Shown: positions 1-8,813, counted from the first letter of the stretch. The stretch: DNA of 64,000 nucleotides from Novacetimonas cocois (GCF_003311635.1 NZ_QEXL01000006.1:56770-120769); one strand, 5' to 3'. Numbers and translations are program-made. Notes: generated by a model not told the origin, from the sequence alone.

Positions 1-791
1 TTCCATGCAGCATGGTCGATCGCATTACCCCCAGCGTGGATGCGCAGACGCGCACGAACCTGAACCGCGAAAGCGGGCTGGATGACGCGCTGCCGGTACT
101 GGCGGAGGATTTCAGCCAGTGGGTCCTCGAAGACAGTTTCTGCGCCGGTCGCCCCCCGCTGGAAAAGGCCGGGGTGGAATTCGTGCGGGACGTGACCGGA
201 TACGAGCAGGTGAAGGTGCGCATGCTCAACGCCTCGCACGTGACGCTGGGGGCGCTGGGCCTGCTGCTGGGGTATCGTTACGTCCATGACGCCATCGCGG
301 ATGAAGACCTGCGTCGTTTCATCAATGCCTATCTGCAAAAGGATGTCATGCCGCAGATCGAGGCGCCGGCAGGGCTGGATCCCGACGCCTATCGCCGCAA
401 GGTCATCAGCCGCTTTTCCAACCGCGCCGTGGCGGACACCCTGCTGCGTATCTGCAGCGATGGCGCGTCGAAGTCACAGGTTTTCTGGACCGATACGGTG
501 CGCCGGTCGCTGCAGTCCGGGCATGATCTGTCCCGCATCGCCTTCGGCCTTGCCGCCTATCTGGAAATGCTGCGTGGCGTCGATGAAAAGGGGGGGACCT
601 ATACCCCGCTGGAGCCGACCCTGACCGAAGGGGAGGTGGCGCTGGCCCGTGACCCTGACCTTGCCGCCGCCCTTGCGCTGCCGGCGTTCGATGGGTGGCG
701 CGATATCCAGACGCCGCAGCTGACGCAGGCGATCGTGGCGGCGCGTCAGGCCATCCGCAGCCGTGGCGTGCGCGCCAGCCTTCCCGACTGA
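1..791 (+). CDS. Mannitol dehydrogenase family oxidoreductase, C-terminal part (5' end outside window)
   Basis: NAD(P)-dependent polyol/uronate dehydrogenase of the long-chain mannitol dehydrogenase family, which interconverts mannitol and fructose or fructuronate and mannonate. The reading frame is open from base 3 to the window edge and begins in the family signature (P-C-S-M-V-D-R-I-T-P), so the N-terminal Rossmann domain lies outside. The catalytic set Lys-x4-Asn-x2-His is visible in KVRMLNASH (Lys codon at 213). The visible 259 residues form the C-terminal substrate domain. The exact substrate cannot be told from this part. A polyol permease lies 6.4 kb downstream. The gene is followed by repeat copy A. 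Confidence 0.9.
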   Translation, partial: PCSMVDRITPSVDAQTRTNLNRESGLDDALPVLAEDFSQWVLEDSFCAGRPPLEKAGVEFVRDVTGYEQVKVRMLNASHVTLGALGLLLGYRYVHDAIADEDLRRFINAYLQKDVMPQIEAPAGLDPDAYRRKVISRFSNRAVADTLLRICSDGASKSQVFWTDTVRRSLQSGHDLSRIAFGLAAYLEMLRGVDEKGGTYTPLEPTLTEGEVALARDPDLAAALALPAFDGWRDIQTPQLTQAIVAARQAIRSRGVRASLPD

Positions 792-845
792 GCGGACCGT
801 TCCTGCGCCGCATCCCCTTCTGGTGGGTGCGGCGCAAGGGAGAGT

Positions 846-1008
846 GCCTGAAAACAGCCCGGCTGAGAAAGTGACAGAAGTTTTTGGGTGTCGCCTTTTT
901 TCAAAAAGGTGACGTTCCCCTGAAGCTTTTTGAAAAAAGCTTCACCAAAAACTTTTATTATGATTCAGGGTGTTATTGACCATTCCGGACTTTAAGCCCT
1001 GTCATGTC
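846..1008. repeat. MITE-like palindromic repeat, copy A
   Basis: Core 876-954: AGTTTTTGGGTG arm, stem-loop 1 (GTCGCC/GGTGAC with one G.T pair), stem-loop 2 (GAAGCTTTTT/AAAAAGCTTC) and CACCAAAAACT arm. The left flank tgcctgaaaac is shared with other copies. It fills the gap between two convergent stop codons (mannitol dehydrogenase and GNAT). Confidence 0.85.
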
Positions 1009-1010
1009 GG

Positions 1011-1511
1011 TCATGTGACGGGGCGTTCCATCAGGCGTGCTCCGTTCCCGTAAGAAGCCGCAAGGGTGGCGCCGTCCGGTGCGGGTGTGAAGCCACGGTG
1101 TGTCCAGAACGGTACGGCCCCGGATGTCGCGACCAGTTCCATGTGCCTGAATCCCGCCTGCCGCGCGATCCGTTCCACCAGATCCAGCGCCGTGCCGGCA
1201 GCACCCTGTCCCCGCCAGGCAGGCGCGATGGCAAGGTCATGCACGTACCAGCAGTCCGGTCGTGGCGGCAGGCCGTCCAGCAGGGTGTTCAGGCGCGGTG
1301 GCGCGCCGCGTCGCCACGGGTGGCTCAGTAAATACCCCGCCGTCGCGTCTGGCGTCGCAAGCACAAGGCAGCCCGCGGGACATAAGCACAGGCGCTGGGC
1401 AAAAACGGCGTCATCTTCGGGATAGGCAGGGTGGATCGTGCCAGCCAGCGCCTGAATCCGTGACAGGTCGGAACGGTACATGGGGCGCCATTGTGCTGTC
1501 ATTTTCACCAC
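1011..1511 (-). CDS. GNAT family N-acetyltransferase
   Basis: Predicted acetyl-CoA-dependent N-acetyltransferase of 166 residues. The motif A region is clear: DLAIAPAWRGQGAAGTAL, with the R/Q-x-x-G-x-G/A pyrophosphate-binding loop, followed by a typical motif B with a small strand and PFWTHRGF. The substrate is unknown. The ORF start at 1511 is taken; in-frame ATGs 3 and 10 codons later are alternatives, since no strong Shine-Dalgarno decides. It is convergent with the mannitol dehydrogenase gene and divergent from the ModE-like regulator. Confidence 0.85.
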   Translation of the reverse strand: MVKMTAQWRPMYRSDLSRIQALAGTIHPAYPEDDAVFAQRLCLCPAGCLVLATPDATAGYLLSHPWRRGAPPRLNTLLDGLPPRPDCWYVHDLAIAPAWRGQGAAGTALDLVERIARQAGFRHMELVATSGAVPFWTHRGFTPAPDGATLAASYGNGARLMERPVT

Positions 1512-1633
1512 TGTGCGTATAGACGGGACATATAATAAAACATTTCCCGGCTTTATTGGACGATATAGTCATATACCGGTTATTTCTGTCCGGAATGGCC
1601 ATCCTATCCCACGGTGCAGGAGCACATGACAGA

Positions 1634-1975
1634 ATGACGGATCTGCGTCTTACGTTACGTATTGATGCCAATGGCAAGCCCCTTCTGGGACACGGCAAGA
1701 TCCGCCTGCTGGAACAGATCGAGGAAACAGGCTCCATCTCGGCGGCGGCGCGGGCCATGGGCATGTCCTATCGTCGGGCGTGGCTTCTGGTGGAATCGAT
1801 GAATGGCGTTTTCGTCCGGCCGCTTGTCGCTGCGCGTCCGGGCGGCGGCGGCGGCGCGGGCCTGTCCGAGGACGGGCACAGGGTTCTGGCACTTTACAGG
1901 GAAATTGAACGGCTTTCCCGTCAGGCGGTCGAGGCGCCGCTGGCGGAAATGGCGGCGATGTGCGAGGTGCCGTGA
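1634..1975 (+). CDS. ModE-like winged HTH transcriptional regulator (DNA-binding domain only)
   Basis: A 113-residue protein resembling the N-terminal LysR-type HTH domain of the molybdate regulator ModE: GKIRLLEQIEETGSISAAARAMGMSYRRAW is split here as a helix (LLEQIEETGS) and the HTH (ISAAARAMGMSYRRAW). The molybdate-binding di-domain is missing, as in many single-domain relatives. A run of five glycines sits in the wing. The start at 1634 is preferred because an AGGAG lies 11 bases upstream and the longer ORF from 1556 adds residues unlike the family. Its targets are unknown; it lies just upstream of the mdoGH operon. Confidence 0.75.
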   Translation: MTDLRLTLRIDANGKPLLGHGKIRLLEQIEETGSISAAARAMGMSYRRAWLLVESMNGVFVRPLVAARPGGGGGAGLSEDGHRVLALYREIERLSRQAVEAPLAEMAAMCEVP

Positions 1976-2085
1976 AAAAGCCATGCCGTGATGTGTAGGA
2001 AAGAATGACCATACTGCCACCGCGCTGAAATGACGCGGGTTCGATTGATAAAGATGTCCATCGCGGCATTTGCCCGCGGCGGACC

Positions 2086-2100
2086 GATAATGATAATGAT
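2086..2100. promoter_or_regulatory. Fur-box-like GATAAT direct repeat upstream of mdoG
   Basis: GATAATGATAATGAT, two perfect GATAAT hexamers plus part of a third, matches the left two thirds of the classical Fur box. It lies 16 bases before the mdoG start codon. The right third does not match. Regulation by Fur is an inference. Confidence 0.3.
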
Positions 2101-2115
2101 CGGGGAATATTTTCA

Positions 2116-3651
2116 GTGTTGCGACGTGATATTGTAAAAGCCGGGGCAAGCCTGTCGGTTCTTTCCATGTTCGGGGGCGTTGGCACGCTTCGCGGCGCAC
2201 GGGCGGCGGATCCCGCGGGCACGACGGTTTTCGATGACACCACCGTAAGGCAGCTTGCGCATCGCCTGTCGCAGCAGGCCTATCACGCGCCTGAGGAAAC
2301 ATTGCCCGCCGCCATACGGGACATGAATTTCGATCAGTTCACCTCCATCGCCTATCGCCCCGAACAGGCGCTGTGGCATGGGGAGGACCTGGGCTTCGAC
2401 GTGGAATTCTTCCCGCGCGGCTATCTCTACCGTCCCCGGATCGAGATGTATGAGGTCATCGACGGCAAGGCCGCGCCGGTGCCCTATTCCCCGGACCTGT
2501 TTACCTATGGCAACCCGGCGCTGCGGGTGGAGGACAGCCTCGGCTTTTCCGGGCTGCGTATCCGCGCGCCGATCAATACGCCCGGCGTGATGGAGGAATT
2601 CTGCGTCTTCCTTGGCGCGTCCTATTTCCGTGCCGTCGCCAAGGGACAGAATTATGGCCTGTCGGCGCGGGGATTCGCCGATGGCACGGGCGACCCGAAG
2701 GGCGAGGAATTTGCCCTGTTCCGCGCCTACTGGCTGGAAAAGCCGCGCTCTGGCGTGGACAGCGTGGTCGTGCATGCGCTGCTTGACAGTCCGTCGCTGA
2801 CGGGGGCGTTCCGGTTCACCATCCGCCCGGGCGAGACGACGGTCTTCGATGTGCAGACCTATCTCTATCCGCGCAAGGAAATCGCCCAGTCCGGCATCGC
2901 GCCGCTGACGGGGATGTTCTATTTCGATGCGAACGACCGCAACCATGTCGATGACTGGCGGCCAGCCGCCCATGATAGCGAGGCACTGTCGATGTGGACC
3001 GGCGGCGGCCAGCAGCTGTGGCGTCCGTTGCGCAATCCGCAGGACCTGCAGTTTTCGGCGTTCGCCGATGTCCGGCCCCATGGCTTTGGCCTGATGCAGC
3101 GCAAGCGCGCCTTTACCGATTTCGAGGATCTGTCCCTCAGCTACGAAAAGCGTCCCTCGCTGTGGATCGAGCCGATCGGCGACTGGGGCGCGGGCAGCGT
3201 GGACCTTGTGGAAATTCCGACCCCCAACGAGGTCAACGACAATATCGTCGCGTTCTGGCGGCCGCGCGATACGATGACGGCGGGGCATGAATATGCCTTT
3301 ACCTATCGCATGTACTGGGGATGGGACACGCCATGGCCCACCCATATGGCGCGGGTCGCCGCAACGCGCGTGGGGGCGTCCACCGATGGGTCGCATACCC
3401 GCTTCTTCGACATAGATTTCGATGGCGCGCCCTTTGAACACCTGCCGCCAAATGCGAAATTCCACCTGCAGAACCGCACTTCGGCCGGGGAGATCCGCAA
3501 CGTGGTGGTCGAGCCCAATCCCGACATCCATGGCTGGCGCGCCACGTTCGAATTCGACCCGAAGGATGCCCGTATCGCCGAACTCGACTGCTCCCTGGCG
3601 AATGATCAGGGGACGGTGTCAGAGGACTGGGTCTATCGATGGACGCCGTGA
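2116..3651 (+). CDS. mdoG: Periplasmic glucan biosynthesis protein, MdoG/OpgD family, Tat-type signal
   Basis: A 511-residue member of the MdoG/OpgD family needed for backbone branching and export-side assembly of osmoregulated periplasmic glucans. Residues 1-31 look like a twin-arginine signal (LRRDIVKAGASL, hydrophobic stretch, cleavage near RGARA), which is the situation in OpgD rather than OpgG. The remainder has the family length and typical segments such as FYFDANDRN and RPLRNP. The start is GTG at 2116; TTG at 2119 is possible. It overlaps mdoH by 13 bases, so the two are translationally coupled. Confidence 0.88.
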   Translation: MLRRDIVKAGASLSVLSMFGGVGTLRGARAADPAGTTVFDDTTVRQLAHRLSQQAYHAPEETLPAAIRDMNFDQFTSIAYRPEQALWHGEDLGFDVEFFPRGYLYRPRIEMYEVIDGKAAPVPYSPDLFTYGNPALRVEDSLGFSGLRIRAPINTPGVMEEFCVFLGASYFRAVAKGQNYGLSARGFADGTGDPKGEEFALFRAYWLEKPRSGVDSVVVHALLDSPSLTGAFRFTIRPGETTVFDVQTYLYPRKEIAQSGIAPLTGMFYFDANDRNHVDDWRPAAHDSEALSMWTGGGQQLWRPLRNPQDLQFSAFADVRPHGFGLMQRKRAFTDFEDLSLSYEKRPSLWIEPIGDWGAGSVDLVEIPTPNEVNDNIVAFWRPRDTMTAGHEYAFTYRMYWGWDTPWPTHMARVAATRVGASTDGSHTRFFDIDFDGAPFEHLPPNAKFHLQNRTSAGEIRNVVVEPNPDIHGWRATFEFDPKDARIAELDCSLANDQGTVSEDWVYRWTP

Positions 3652-5837
3652 CGCGCGGGGCGGCTGCGGGGCATTCCGGGGTGCAGCCCACCCCGCAGCC
3701 ACAGGCCGCCGCGTCGGCGGATACCTATGCCACCCTGCCGCTGCCGGCCCCGCTGGACATGCCGGTCCATCCGCTGTCGCAACTGCCGCCGGGCGGACAT
3801 GCCGGCACGCCCGTTACGCAGTGGTCGGGTATCGTGGTGCGCCGGTGCCTTGTCCTTGGCGGCGCGCTGGCGCTGACGGGGTGGGCCACCTATGAAATGA
3901 ACCTCGTGTTCAACGCCATCAGCGTCTCCATCGCCGGTATCGTCATGCTGGTGCTGTTCGTGGTGCTGTTCCTGTGGATCGCGCTGGCCTTTACCTCGGC
4001 GCTGGCGGGGTTTGGCTCCCTGATGACGAAGGGGGGGCTGGGGCTGGGGATCCATCGTGACGGGCCATTGCCCACGCTGCGCACGCGCACCGCACTTTTG
4101 ATGCCGACCTATAACGAGGATCCGGGCCGTGTGATGGCGGGCCTGCGCGCGGTCTGCGACAGTCTGGTCGCGACGGGTCAGGCGGCGGCGTTCGACCTGT
4201 TCATCCTGTCGGACACCACGGACCCCGATGTCTGGGTGGCGGAGGAAGGGGCGTATATGGCCCTGCGCCGCGCGACAGGCGATGGCATACGCATCTATTA
4301 CCGTCGGCGGGCGCAGAATATCGACCGCAAGGCCGGAAATGTCGCCGAATGGGTCCGCCGTTTCGGCGCGGCGTACGAACAGATGATCACGCTTGATGCC
4401 GACAGCGTGATGGCGGGCGACACCATCGTGCGCCTGACCGCCGCGATGGAGGCCAATCCGGGCGTCGGGCTGATCCAGTCCCTGCCGGTGATCGTCAATG
4501 GCACGACCCTGTTTGCCCGCATGCAGCAGTTCGCCGGCAGGGTGTACGGCCCGCTGATCGCCCACGGCATCGCATGGTGGCATGGGTCGGAGGGGAATTA
4601 CTGGGGCCATAACGCGGTCATCCGCACCCGTGCCTTTGCCGAACAGGCCGCCCTGCCGCACCTGCCGGGGCGCAAGCCGTTTGGCGGCGCGATCATGAGC
4701 CATGATTTCGTCGAGGCCGCGCTGATGCGCCGTGGGGGATGGGCCATCCACATGGTGCCCGCCCTGATGGGATCGTATGAGGAAAGCCCCCCCTCGCTGA
4801 CCGATATCGCCATCCGCGACCGGCGCTGGTGCCAGGGCAACCTGCAGCATGCCAAGGTCCTGTCGGCCCGGGGGCTGCACTGGATCAGCCGCCTGCACAT
4901 GCTGATGGGGATCGGGTCGTATGTGACGTCGCCGCTGTGGCTCGTGTTCCTACTGGCGGGCATCCTCGTGTCGCTGCAGAACCGTTTTTCGCGGCCGGAA
5001 TATTTTGGCGACACCAAGATCCTGTATCCCCACTGGCCCCATGTCGATCCGGTGCAGGCGCGTTTCATGTTCCTGTGCACGATGGGCATCCTGCTTGCGC
5101 CGAAAATGCTGGCCTATGTCGCGCTGCTGTTTGACGGACGGTTGCGGCGGGGATGCGGTGGCGCGGTCCGCGCCGCCCTGTCGATGGTCGTCGAAACGGT
5201 GCTGGGTGGTCTGGTCGCGCCCGTGGCGATGCTGATCCAGACGATGGGCGTCATTTCGATCCTGATGGGACGCGATTCGGGATGGAATGCGCAGCGTCGC
5301 GATGACGGGGGCGTGCCCGTCATGCAGAATGCCCGCCTGTACGCGGGCTATACCGCGTTCGGCGTCGTGCTGGGGATTGCGGCGTGGAGCGTGTCGCTGT
5401 CGCTGTTCCTGTGGATGCTGCCGGTGCTGCTGGGGCTGGTGCTTGCCATTCCGCTGGCGATCCTGACGGGGAACCGCGCCGCCGGTCAGGAACTGCGCCG
5501 CATGGGACTGCTGCTGATCCCGGAGGAGACATCACCCCCCGACGTGCTGGTGCGCGCGGTGCGCAACCTGCGTGACATGGCTGGGCATCCCATTGCCGAC
5601 GCGCTGGCGACGTTGCGGTCGCACCCGGCGCTGCTGGCGCTGCATTGCGCCATGCTGCCGCCGCCGCGGCACAGGGGGGATCCGATCGACGCCAACCTTC
5701 TGGTCGGGCTGGTCAAGCTGCAGGAGGCCCCCGACCTTCAGTCGGCCCGCGCCGTGCTGAGTCCCCGCGAAAAGGCCGCCGTCCTGGGCAATGCGGAGGG
5801 ACTGCGCCTGCTTGAGGCACTGCCGGCGACGGGCTGA
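3639..5837 (+). CDS. mdoH: Glucan biosynthesis glucosyltransferase H
   Basis: Inner-membrane family 2 glycosyltransferase that polymerises UDP-glucose into the beta-glucan backbone. The 732 residues contain two TM segments (about 66-85 and 95-120), a GT2 domain with LLMPTYNEDP (about 152), the metal-binding DAD (about 253), the acceptor HD of SHDFVEA (about 350) and the processive RRWCQGNLQH motif (about 394), then several C-terminal TM helices. The start lies inside mdoG (13-base overlap). Together with MdoG it forms the complete minimal glucan system. Convergent with the next gene across repeat copy B. Confidence 0.92.
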   Translation: MDAVTRGAAAGHSGVQPTPQPQAAASADTYATLPLPAPLDMPVHPLSQLPPGGHAGTPVTQWSGIVVRRCLVLGGALALTGWATYEMNLVFNAISVSIAGIVMLVLFVVLFLWIALAFTSALAGFGSLMTKGGLGLGIHRDGPLPTLRTRTALLMPTYNEDPGRVMAGLRAVCDSLVATGQAAAFDLFILSDTTDPDVWVAEEGAYMALRRATGDGIRIYYRRRAQNIDRKAGNVAEWVRRFGAAYEQMITLDADSVMAGDTIVRLTAAMEANPGVGLIQSLPVIVNGTTLFARMQQFAGRVYGPLIAHGIAWWHGSEGNYWGHNAVIRTRAFAEQAALPHLPGRKPFGGAIMSHDFVEAALMRRGGWAIHMVPALMGSYEESPPSLTDIAIRDRRWCQGNLQHAKVLSARGLHWISRLHMLMGIGSYVTSPLWLVFLLAGILVSLQNRFSRPEYFGDTKILYPHWPHVDPVQARFMFLCTMGILLAPKMLAYVALLFDGRLRRGCGGAVRAALSMVVETVLGGLVAPVAMLIQTMGVISILMGRDSGWNAQRRDDGGVPVMQNARLYAGYTAFGVVLGIAAWSVSLSLFLWMLPVLLGLVLAIPLAILTGNRAAGQELRRMGLLLIPEETSPPDVLVRAVRNLRDMAGHPIADALATLRSHPALLALHCAMLPPPRHRGDPIDANLLVGLVKLQEAPDLQSARAVLSPREKAAVLGNAEGLRLLEALPATG

Positions 5838-5849
5838 CGCCGTGTCAGG

Positions 5850-5985
5850 GCTGCCGGAAAACAGCCTGCCGATAAAACAACAGAAGTTTCCGGGTGTCGC
5901 CTTTTTTCAAAAAGGCGACGTTCCCCTGAAGCTTTTTTGAAGAAAAAAGCTTCACCAAAAACTTTCTTATGATCACAGGACGTCT
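5850..5985. repeat. MITE-like palindromic repeat, copy B
   Basis: Core 5882-5967 in the standard order: stem-loop 1 GTCGCC/GGCGAC, stem-loop 2 with a slightly enlarged loop, right arm CACCAAAAACT. The left flank is ggaaaacagcctgccgat. It lies between convergent genes mdoH and the secreted protein at 6025. Confidence 0.85.
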
Positions 5986-6024
5986 CTCACGCGGTTTCCG
6001 GGGGAAAGGGAAACCGCGCGGGGA

Positions 6025-6501
6025 TCAGGACCCGTCGGAAGGGGAGTTTCCTACTGGCGCGGTGACCATTTCCTCGCCTTCCGATGATCCGTCGATGGAC
6101 ATCAGGGCGTCCAGACTCTCACATGACTGTGAAAAACGCGCATTGGACTGGAACTGTTTGCCACCGCACAGCTTTGCGGCATCGGGAACGCAGCTTTCGG
6201 TTGCGTCCTCGTAATCCGATTCCATCACATCATGGGCCAGTGACATGTCCGGGTCGCGGGTGTTGCTCTCGCTCGATTTCTGGATGACGGCCTGCATCTT
6301 GTGCAGTTCCTCGAGTTTTTCGATGCAGCTCTTGCTTGCGGCGTCCGGCTTGAACTGCAGCACGTCCATCGCGCGCTGCACCTTCTGGGTGGCAAGCGTC
6401 TCCGCCATTGCCGGCGCGGACAGGTACGCAGGCAGGAGGGCAAGAACGGAAACCGTGGGGAAAACGAGACGGGTGAAGAGGCTCACTTTGGAATGTTCCA
6501 T
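6025..6501 (-). CDS. Secreted hypothetical protein with four conserved-looking cysteines
   Basis: I do not recognise this 158-residue protein. It starts with a clear Sec signal peptide (MEHSKVSLFTRLVF, hydrophobic core VSVLALLPAYL, cleavage near APAMA-ET). The mature part is helical and acidic, with four Cys (KSCIE, ESCVP, KLCGG, QSCES) that could form two disulfides in the periplasm. The start at 6501 is chosen because the upstream extension of the ORF is basic and precedes the signal sequence. It is convergent with mdoH. The function is unknown. Confidence 0.65.
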   Translation of the reverse strand: MEHSKVSLFTRLVFPTVSVLALLPAYLSAPAMAETLATQKVQRAMDVLQFKPDAASKSCIEKLEELHKMQAVIQKSSESNTRDPDMSLAHDVMESDYEDATESCVPDAAKLCGGKQFQSNARFSQSCESLDALMSIDGSSEGEEMVTAPVGNSPSDGS

Positions 6502-7224
6502 GACCTGGTGCCCCCTTGGGTGGTGGCGACATTCGAAAAAACGGGACTTTCGCCGTGGCATGCGGCCTGTCGGCACGGCGAAATGGGCGCGGCCAGAGTA
6601 TGCCAGCAAGGCATGACGGGGAAAAGATGTGTCGATGTCTCAATGTATGTCAAAAAAATCCTTGTGGAATCAGCAACAAATAACAATTGCGCCAAAAATT
6701 TGAAATTTGCTTACATTCTGATGTTCTTTTGAGTATAAAATCAGCCACTCGATATATTGCGTTGCCTGAAACCGGGAGGTGCACAGACATATGGCCCTGC
6801 AGAATCGTTCGGTATCGTAATGATTTTGCACATCTTAAAAATTTATGGTCCATCCGTCCCTTCATGAAGGCGAATTTTCGCCCCTGATACAGGTGAGGAC
6901 GAATACGATGACTGTCACATATCATGTCTGATGCCGATATCGTGACCCGTATTTCAGGCCGTGATGGACGACATGACAACGGCTGGCAATGAACCGCAAA
7001 TCGCCCGGACATGGTGCATCCGTGTGGCGGGGCTTTCGGCTTGCGGCGTTCTTCCGCCCGTGCGTGCGGGCGCATCTTGCGTAACCGCGCTTTTTTTACC
7101 TGAGGTTCCACGATCGAAACCCGGCATGCCGGGGCATCGTGGACGCAGTCCGCATCGATGCTCCGCAATGAGGCGGAGCCCCTCAATCTGATGTTGGCTG
7201 CCTGTGAAAGAGGAGTATCTCCCC
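6502..7224. other. Long gene-free upstream region of the polyol permease
   Basis: About 720 bases without a convincing gene. The part from 6640 to 6870 is clearly richer in A/T than its surroundings and probably carries the divergent promoters. A 178-codon minus-strand ORF here (6650-7186) has a composition unlike any protein family and is rejected. I see no riboswitch that I can name. Confidence 0.5.
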
Positions 7225-8547
7225 TTGAAACAGACAGACGTTCTGTCCCAACGAACTTCGTTTGCTGACAAGCTCGGCATACCCACGCCCCTGTTCTGGG
7301 GGTTCGTCGGCCTGCTGTTCTTCATGATCGGTGACGGCGTGGAGGCAGGCTATCTTGCGCCGTATCTTGAAGGGCAGGGCATATCGTCGCGTGACACCGC
7401 GCTGCTCTTCACGATTTATGGAGTGACTGTTTCCATCTCCTCATGGGTGTCGGGCCCGCTGTCCGACCTGTGGGGACCCAAGCGGGTCATGTGGATCGGC
7501 CTTGCGATCTGGGCCGTGTTCGAGGTTGCGTTCCTGTCGATGGGTGTCGCGACCAACAGCTATTCCATCATGCTGGCGGCCTATACGATGCGTGGCTTCG
7601 GCTATCCGCTGTTCACGTATGGCTTCCTTGTCTGGATCGCCGCGGCCACGCCGCGCCATCAGCTGGGTTCGGCCGCAGGCTGGTTCTGGTTCGCCTTCTC
7701 CGGCGGGCTGCCCACGCTGGGGTCGCTGTTTGCCAGTTTCGCCATCCCCGTGATCGGGGAAATGATGACGTTCTGGAGTTCGCTGGTGCTGGTGCTGTTC
7801 GGCGGCCTGCTTGCGCTGCTGATGACGCGTGAGCCGACGGGCAGCAAGCGCCTTGCCCCCCCGGGCACGGCGGCGGGCACGATCTTCTTCAGCTCCGTCA
7901 GCATCCTGTGGCGTGAACCCAAGACGTTCATCGCCATGATCGTGCGCATCATCGACACGGCGTCGGAATATGCGTTCCTGGTCATCATGCCGGCGTTCTT
8001 CACCAAGGTCATCGGCTTCTCGCTATCGCAGTGGCTGCAGCTGCTGTCGATCATCTTCCTGGCGAACATCCTGGTGAACCTTGTCTCGGGCATGATGGCT
8101 GACCGTCTTGGCCATCGTTCGGTCGTCGCCATCGGTGGCGGTGTCGGTGCCGCCATCACGGTGCTGCTGTTCTACTATGTGCCGCTGATGTTCCCCGGCA
8201 ACTTTGCCATCGCGGCGGCCATGGGCGCGCTGTATGGCGCGACGGTTGCGGCTTTCGTCCCGCTGTCGGGCCTGATGCCGCAGATCTGCCCCAAGGAAAA
8301 GGCGGCGGCGCTGTCCGCGCTGGGCCTTGGCGCGGGTGCCAGCACATGGGTTGGCCCGGCCGTGGTCACGTGGTTCGAATCCTGGCATGGGATCGAGGGG
8401 ATCATCTGGATCTTCTCCGGCCTGTATCTGCTGTCCGCGCTGCTGACCATCACGCTGACGATTTCGCCTGAGGCGCGTCGTTACATGGACGAAGCCGCAG
8501 CCCGTGGCGACATTGCCGAGGAACTGGCTGCCGCCGACCATCACTAA
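7225..8547 (+). CDS. MFS transporter of the ribitol/arabinitol (polyol permease) family
   Basis: Twelve-TM major facilitator of the polyol permease family (RbtT/DalT type), which imports ribitol, arabinitol or related sugar alcohols. Family hallmarks seen are MIGDGVEAGYLAPYL in helix 1, MRGFGYPLFTYGFLVWI, AAGWFWFAFSGG, and AIPVIGEMMTFW, which line up well with Klebsiella RbtT as I recall it. The start is taken as TTG at 7225, because AGGAG at 7210-7214 is well placed for it, whereas the upstream GTG at 7204 has no ribosome site. A strong terminator follows. It may feed the mannitol dehydrogenase at the left edge. Confidence 0.85.
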   Translation: MKQTDVLSQRTSFADKLGIPTPLFWGFVGLLFFMIGDGVEAGYLAPYLEGQGISSRDTALLFTIYGVTVSISSWVSGPLSDLWGPKRVMWIGLAIWAVFEVAFLSMGVATNSYSIMLAAYTMRGFGYPLFTYGFLVWIAAATPRHQLGSAAGWFWFAFSGGLPTLGSLFASFAIPVIGEMMTFWSSLVLVLFGGLLALLMTREPTGSKRLAPPGTAAGTIFFSSVSILWREPKTFIAMIVRIIDTASEYAFLVIMPAFFTKVIGFSLSQWLQLLSIIFLANILVNLVSGMMADRLGHRSVVAIGGGVGAAITVLLFYYVPLMFPGNFAIAAAMGALYGATVAAFVPLSGLMPQICPKEKAAALSALGLGAGASTWVGPAVVTWFESWHGIEGIIWIFSGLYLLSALLTITLTISPEARRYMDEAAARGDIAEELAAADHH

Positions 8548-8599
8548 AAGGTATCCGGGGTTTCCCCGCGCCAGCCGGTGCGGGGAAGGTCCTGACCAT

Positions 8600-8638
8600 A
8601 AAAAAGCGCGGACCCGCCTGGCAGGTCCGCGCTTTTTT
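8600..8638 (+). terminator. Rho-independent terminator of the polyol permease gene
   Basis: Stem GCGCGGACC/GGTCCGCGC with a 9-base loop, preceded by an A run and followed by six T. It can act on both strands. Confidence 0.92.
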
Positions 8639-8673
8639 ATATGGGATGGCGTTGGGTGAGGGTGAGCGTTGGG

Positions 8674-8813
8674 AACGGCTTGAAAACAACAAAAGTTTTT
8701 GGGTGTCGCCTTTTTTCAAAAAGGCGACGTTTCCTGAAGCTTTTTGAAAAAAGCTTCACCAAAAACTTTTATGATTTCAGGATATTATCAGGCCTGTCGT
8801 TTCAGGCAGTCTT
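8674..8813. repeat. MITE-like palindromic repeat, copy C (well preserved)
   Basis: Core 8693-8771 with perfect stem-loop 1 (11 bp, GTCGCCTTTTT/AAAAAGGCGAC) and stem-loop 2 (10 bp, GAAGCTTTTT/AAAAAGCTTC). The right flank ends in TTTCAGGCAGTCT, complementary to the left end CTGCCTGAAA of other copies. Confidence 0.9.

Noticed and set aside
876..954. The ten repeats as ordinary Rho-independent terminators
   Set aside because: The hairpins are not followed by the usual T run after a GC-rich stem, the copies share long flanks and terminal inverted repeats, and copy C follows a separate true terminator.
6650..7186. A 178-codon minus-strand ORF upstream of the polyol permease
   Set aside because: No ribosome site, no family resemblance, and it covers the likely promoter region.
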